Positions 60,798-64,000 of a stretch of 64,000 nt of DNA are shown here, piece by piece. A model generated the notes under the pieces. It was not told where the DNA came from. It worked only from the letters and a program-made list of their open reading frames with translations, and ran no database searches. Where the stretch lies: assembly GCA_014649355.1 (NCBI GenBank), contig BMSW01000002.1, positions 372,001-436,000 of the forward strand, read 5' to 3'. The number at the start of each line of letters is the position of its first letter. Position 1 is the first letter of the stretch. The stretch is from Streptomyces althioticus (GTDB taxonomy: Bacteria; Actinomycetota; Actinomycetes; Streptomycetales; Streptomycetaceae). The translations under genes and the position numbers were made by a program.

Positions 60798-61752
60798 AGC
60801 CGCTCTGAAGACCGTCCCGCTGGACAGGGCCCGCGCCCTGCAGTGGCTCCAGAAGTACGGCGTGTACGCCGGTGTGGCCCTGCTGCTCGTGGTGAACATC
60901 GTCATCACCCCGCACTTCCTGTCCGCGGAGAACTTCCGCACCCAGGCCGTGCAGGTGGCGCCCGTCATCATCGTCGCGCTGGGCATGGCCCTGGTCATCG
61001 GCACCGAGGGCGTCGACCTGTCGGTGGGCGCCGTCATGGCGCTGGCGGCCTCGGTGACCGCTCTCTACCTGGGCTACGGACTGCTGCCGGCGCTGCTCGT
61101 GGTCGCCCTGTTCGCCGCCGGCGTGGGGCTCGCGAACGGGGCGCTGGTGGCGCTGGTCGGGGTGCAGCCCATCGTGGCGACCCTGGCCCTCATGGTGGGC
61201 GGGCGGGGCCTGGCCCTGGTGCTGCTGCCGCAGCTCAAGGACCTGCGCAACCCGCAGCTCGCGTCGCTCGGTTCGGGCGACGTGCTGGGCATCCCGTACC
61301 TGATCCTGATCGCGGCCGTGCTGGCGCTGCTGGTGGCGTTCACCGTGCGCCGCACCACCTTCGGACGGCAGCTCCTCGCCGTCGGCGACAGCCGTCCCGC
61401 CGCGCAGCTCGCCGGCCTGCCGGTACGGCGGGTGCTGATCGTGGTGTACGTGGTGTCCGCGCTGCTCGCCGCCGTGGCGGGCGTGCTCGCCACCGCGCGG
61501 CTGCAGGCCAGCGACCCGACGTCGCTGGGCAACCTGATGGAGCTGTCCGCCATCACCGCCGTCGTGGTCGGCGGCACGCCGCTCACCGGCGGCCGGGTCA
61601 ACATCGCCGGGACGGTGGCGGGCGCGGTCCTCATCCAGCTGCTCACCGCCACCCTCATCAAGCACGATCTGCCGCCGTCGTGGACGCAGATCGCGCAGGC
61701 CGTAGTGATCGTCGCCGCGGTCTACGCGGCGCGGGGACGGGGGAAGCGATGA
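60790..61752 (+). CDS. Sugar ABC transporter permease, YtfT-like
   Basis: 320 residues with about nine to ten spans. CUT2 permease signatures are IVALGMALVIGTEGVDLSVG near residue 58 and a late SAITAVVVGGTPLTGGRVNI stretch, the RbsC family. It overlaps the ATPase gene by 8 nt and the second permease by 4 nt. Two different permease genes in tandem are the arrangement of the galactofuranose importer YtfQ-YtfR-YtfT-YjfF rather than ribose Rbs, which has one. Confidence 0.9.
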   Translation: MAEAALKTVPLDRARALQWLQKYGVYAGVALLLVVNIVITPHFLSAENFRTQAVQVAPVIIVALGMALVIGTEGVDLSVGAVMALAASVTALYLGYGLLPALLVVALFAAGVGLANGALVALVGVQPIVATLALMVGGRGLALVLLPQLKDLRNPQLASLGSGDVLGIPYLILIAAVLALLVAFTVRRTTFGRQLLAVGDSRPAAQLAGLPVRRVLIVVYVVSALLAAVAGVLATARLQASDPTSLGNLMELSAITAVVVGGTPLTGGRVNIAGTVAGAVLIQLLTATLIKHDLPPSWTQIAQAVVIVAAVYAARGRGKR

Positions 61753-62780
61753 CCGTCACGAAGACGCAGACGCCGGTGAGCGTGGACAAGGACAGGCAGG
61801 CGGGCGCGGAGCCGGCCGGGCCGGCGCGCGCGGAGCGGCTGAGCGCCCTGGTGCAGCAGCACGGCGCGCTGGCGGTGCTCGTCATCGTCTCGCTGGTGGC
61901 GACGTTCAGCTTCGACTCGTTCGCGACCGGCGACAATGTCAGCAACATGGCGACGAGTTCGGCGTTCCTCGCGATCGTCGCGCTCGGCATGACGTTCGTG
62001 ATCATCACCGGCGGCATCGACCTGTCGGTGGGCTCGCTGTTCGCGCTCGGCGGGGTGCTGGCCGCCTGGGGCTCACGGCACGGGACGCTGGTGGCGCTGC
62101 TGCTGCCGCTGGTGGTGTGCGGGGCGGTCGGCGTGGTCAACGGACTGCTGGTGGCCCGGTCGCGGCTCGCGCCGTTCATCGTCACCCTGGCGGCCATGCT
62201 GGGCGCCCGGGGTCTGATGCTGGCGATCACCGACGAGGGCGCGAACACCTACCTCATCGGCAAGGGCTCGTTCCTCGCCGAGCTGGGACAGGGCACCACG
62301 TTCGGTCTCGGCAACCCGGTCTGGATCATGCTGGCGCTGTTCGTCGCCGGGGCGGTCGTGCTGCGGCGCACCCGGTTCGGACAGCACGTGTACGCGGTCG
62401 GCGGCAACGAGGACGCGGCGGCGCTGATGGGCGCCCCCGTGGCCCGCACCAAGATCCTCGTCTACACGCTGTCCGGGGTGCTGGCCGGGCTCGCCGGGGC
62501 GCTGAACGCCGCGTGGCTCGCCTCCGGGGTGACCATCCTCGGCAACGGCATGGAGCTGGAGGCGATCTCCGCCGTGGTCATCGGCGGCACCCTGCTCACC
62601 GGGGGGCTCGGCTACGTCAGCGGGTCCCTGGTCGGGGTGCTGCTGCTGAAGGTGATCCAGAACGTCATCAACCAGATCGGCTCCCTGGACTCCTCCTACC
62701 AGCAGGTCGTCAGCGGCGCCTTCCTCGCCGTGGTGGTCGTCGCCCAGACGTGGCTCGGGCGACGACGGCAACTGATGTAG
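61749..62780 (+). CDS. Sugar ABC transporter permease, YjfF-like
   Basis: 343 residues, about 35 hydrophilic residues then nine to ten spans. CUT2 signatures are IVALGMTFVIITGGIDLSVG and a late EAISAVVIGGTLLTGGLGYV stretch. It overlaps the first permease by ATGA. It probably forms a heterodimer with it, as YtfT/YjfF do. Two hairpins follow, the second with a T-run, ending the transporter transcript before the secreted GH2 gene. Confidence 0.9.
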   Translation: MTVTKTQTPVSVDKDRQAGAEPAGPARAERLSALVQQHGALAVLVIVSLVATFSFDSFATGDNVSNMATSSAFLAIVALGMTFVIITGGIDLSVGSLFALGGVLAAWGSRHGTLVALLLPLVVCGAVGVVNGLLVARSRLAPFIVTLAAMLGARGLMLAITDEGANTYLIGKGSFLAELGQGTTFGLGNPVWIMLALFVAGAVVLRRTRFGQHVYAVGGNEDAAALMGAPVARTKILVYTLSGVLAGLAGALNAAWLASGVTILGNGMELEAISAVVIGGTLLTGGLGYVSGSLVGVLLLKVIQNVINQIGSLDSSYQQVVSGAFLAVVVVAQTWLGRRRQLM

Positions 62781-62783
62781 ACC

Positions 62784-62827
62784 CCGGACGCGGCGGCGGA
62801 CCTCCTGGCTCCCGCCGTCGCGTCCGG
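62784..62827. terminator. Hairpin after the permease gene
   Basis: CCGGACGCG and CGCGTCCGG, with further pairing inward after one mismatch (CGGCGG with CCGCCG), form a long stem just after the permease stop. Confidence 0.6.
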
Positions 62828-62830
62828 TAC

Positions 62831-62869
62831 GGCGGCCGGTCACGCTCCTCGCGCAGCCGGCCGCCTTTT
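62831..62869 (+). terminator. Intrinsic terminator with T-run
   Basis: GGCGGCCGG and CCGGCCGCC form a 9-bp stem followed at once by TTTT, a rho-independent terminator on the plus strand. It ends the importer transcript before the GH2 gene at 62912, unless readthrough occurs. Confidence 0.7.
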
Positions 62870-62911
62870 CGCACGCGCACGTCTCCCACCCCCACTTCCC
62901 GAGGAGTGACG

Positions 62912-64000
62912 ATGCGTAGAACACCCGCACCCGTCCCCCACGCCGGCCGCCCGAGACGGCGGTGGACGGCGACCGTCCTGGCGGTGCCGGCCCTCCTGGC
63001 CGGCATCGCCCTCACCGTTCCCGGGGCCGCGACCGCGGCGCCGGCGGCGTGGACGCCGAAGCCCGCGCCGATGACCACCCCGTGGACCAACCAGGTCCCG
63101 GTCGACGACCCGCTGCCCGAGTATCCCCGCCCGCAGCTCACCCGCCCCGACTGGGCGAACCTGAACGGCATCTGGGACTTCGCCGTCACCTCGGCGGACG
63201 CCGGCCGGCCCGTCACGTTCCCCGAGCAGATCCGGGTGCCGTTCGTCGCCGAGTCGGCGCTCTCCGGCATCCAGCGCCGGATCACCCAGAACGACAAGCT
63301 CTGGTACAAGCGCACGTTCACCGTCCCCGCGGGCTGGGACGGCCGGCGCGTTCAGCTGCACTTCGGCGCGAGCGACTGGCGCACCACCGTCTGGGTCAAC
63401 GACCGCCAGGCGGGAGCCGTTCACGACGGCGGCTACGACGCCTTCTCCTACGACGTCACCGACCTGCTGAACCGCGGCGGCGCCAACACGGTCGTCGTCT
63501 CCGTGTGGGACCCCACGCAGAACGGCAGCCAGGCGGTCGGCAAGCAGCGGCTGAACGACGTCCTCCCCCATCCGGGCGGCGGCATCTTCTACACGGCGGC
63601 CTCCGGCATCTGGCAGACGGTGTGGCTGGAGCCCACGGCGGCGGCCCACATCACCCGGCTCGACATGGTGCCGGACCTCGTGAACAACCGGCTCAAGGTC
63701 ACCGTGCGGGGCGCCGGGACGAGCGGGCACCAGGCCCGCGTGACCGTCTCGGCCGGTGGCGTCACGGTCGGCACGGCCACCGGACCGGTCAGCACGGAGT
63801 TCACCGTCCCGGTGCCGGACGCCCGCCGCTGGACGCCCGACGACCCGTTCCTCCACGACGTGCGCGCCGACCTGCTGTCCGGCTCGGCGACGGTCGACTC
63901 GGTCGGCAGTTACACCGGCATGCGCTCGATCGGTCTCGCCCGCGTGGACGGTGTGCTGCGGCCCGTGCTGAACGGGCAGTTCGTGTTCCAGACGGGCACC
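62912..64000 (+). CDS. Secreted GH2 glycoside hydrolase, 3' truncated by the window edge
   Basis: 363 codons are visible and the frame continues past the right edge. The signal peptide (RRWTATVLAVPALLAGIALT, cleaved near ATAAPA) indicates secretion. The jelly-roll domain begins PEYPRPQLTRPDWANLNGIW, continues with LWYKRTFTVPAGW and ASGIWQTVWLEP, and reaches GSYTGMRSIG and LNGQFVFQ; the catalytic barrel lies outside. These blocks mirror the cytoplasmic GH2 protein at 53533. GAGGAG precedes the ATG. Probable exo-acting galactofuranosidase, arabinofuranosidase or galactosidase supplying the importer upstream. Confidence 0.9.
   Translation, partial: MRRTPAPVPHAGRPRRRWTATVLAVPALLAGIALTVPGAATAAPAAWTPKPAPMTTPWTNQVPVDDPLPEYPRPQLTRPDWANLNGIWDFAVTSADAGRPVTFPEQIRVPFVAESALSGIQRRITQNDKLWYKRTFTVPAGWDGRRVQLHFGASDWRTTVWVNDRQAGAVHDGGYDAFSYDVTDLLNRGGANTVVVSVWDPTQNGSQAVGKQRLNDVLPHPGGGIFYTAASGIWQTVWLEPTAAAHITRLDMVPDLVNNRLKVTVRGAGTSGHQARVTVSAGGVTVGTATGPVSTEFTVPVPDARRWTPDDPFLHDVRADLLSGSATVDSVGSYTGMRSIGLARVDGVLRPVLNGQFVFQTGT

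Noticed and set aside
1..64000. CRISPR array, rRNA, tRNA, IS or phage gene
   Set aside because: I found no repeat-spacer array, no cloverleaf or rRNA sequence that I recognise, and no transposase or phage protein in any frame. A tRNAscan or ISfinder run would be decisive.

Overview
The window is high-GC (roughly 70% or more), densely coded DNA. GTG starts, strong third-position G/C bias, many overlapping stop/start junctions, and long false ORFs opposite real genes are all present. Gene families such as zinc-independent ribosomal paralogues, DUF998, MmyB-type XRE regulators, LacI-controlled sugar operons and many two-component systems point to a chromosome of Streptomyces or a very close relative. 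I see no rRNA, tRNA, CRISPR array, insertion sequence, phage gene or replication origin. It reads as chromosomal metabolic and regulatory territory, with one small patch (about 42.8-45.2 kb) that looks accessory and partly decayed.

Layout. 0.06-0.8 kb: zinc-free bL36, bL31 and bL33. 0.85-2.3 kb: a small beta-rich protein, a DJ-1/PfpI-family protein and a doubtful small ORF. 2.4-4.9 kb: secreted ricin-B-like lectin and a NarL-type two-component pair. 5-9.5 kb: MHS/ProP-like transporter, lipoprotein, a SAM methyltransferase with a TTA codon, and a DmpA-like peptidase. 9.5-14.7 kb: an unassigned membrane/soluble trio, a DMT-type membrane protein, a Nudix hydrolase and an FAD oxidoreductase. 14.8-20.6 kb: aldo/keto reductase with a divergent XRE regulator, a TPR-like protein, a DUF998 protein, a haloperoxidase-like hydrolase and a TetR regulator. 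20.7-25 kb: SnoaL-like protein, GlxA-type AraC regulator, HD hydrolase of the cyanamide-hydratase type and a BCCT carrier.

25.2-36.2 kb is a pentose-flavoured region. A GntR regulator with a perfect operator precedes an IlvD/Edd aldonate dehydratase and an FAH-family enzyme, followed by a bxl-like operon (lipoprotein, two permeases, cytoplasmic GH3) with a divergent LacI regulator and overlapping palindromes. 36.2-43.8 kb holds two more two-component systems, a methyltransferase, a NodB-type deacetylase lipoprotein and an ADP-ribosylglycohydrolase. 43.8-46.2 kb holds a stand-alone HflX N-terminal domain, a broken VOC gene, a small conserved protein and a pirin. 46.3-50.1 kb is an efflux block: MFS, TetR, DHA2-type MFS.

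50.1-64 kb is the most interesting part. Two glycoside systems lie side by side. The first has a MalEFG-type importer and a cytoplasmic GH2 enzyme. The second has a ribose/galactofuranose-type importer with two separate permease genes (YtfQ-YtfR-YtfT-YjfF-like) and a secreted GH2 enzyme that runs off the right edge. Each has its own LacI regulator, the two regulators resemble each other, and related LacI-type operator sequences lie in four of the intergenic regions. The simplest reading is a cross-regulated system for scavenging a furanosidic or galactose/arabinose-containing glycan outside and inside the cell.
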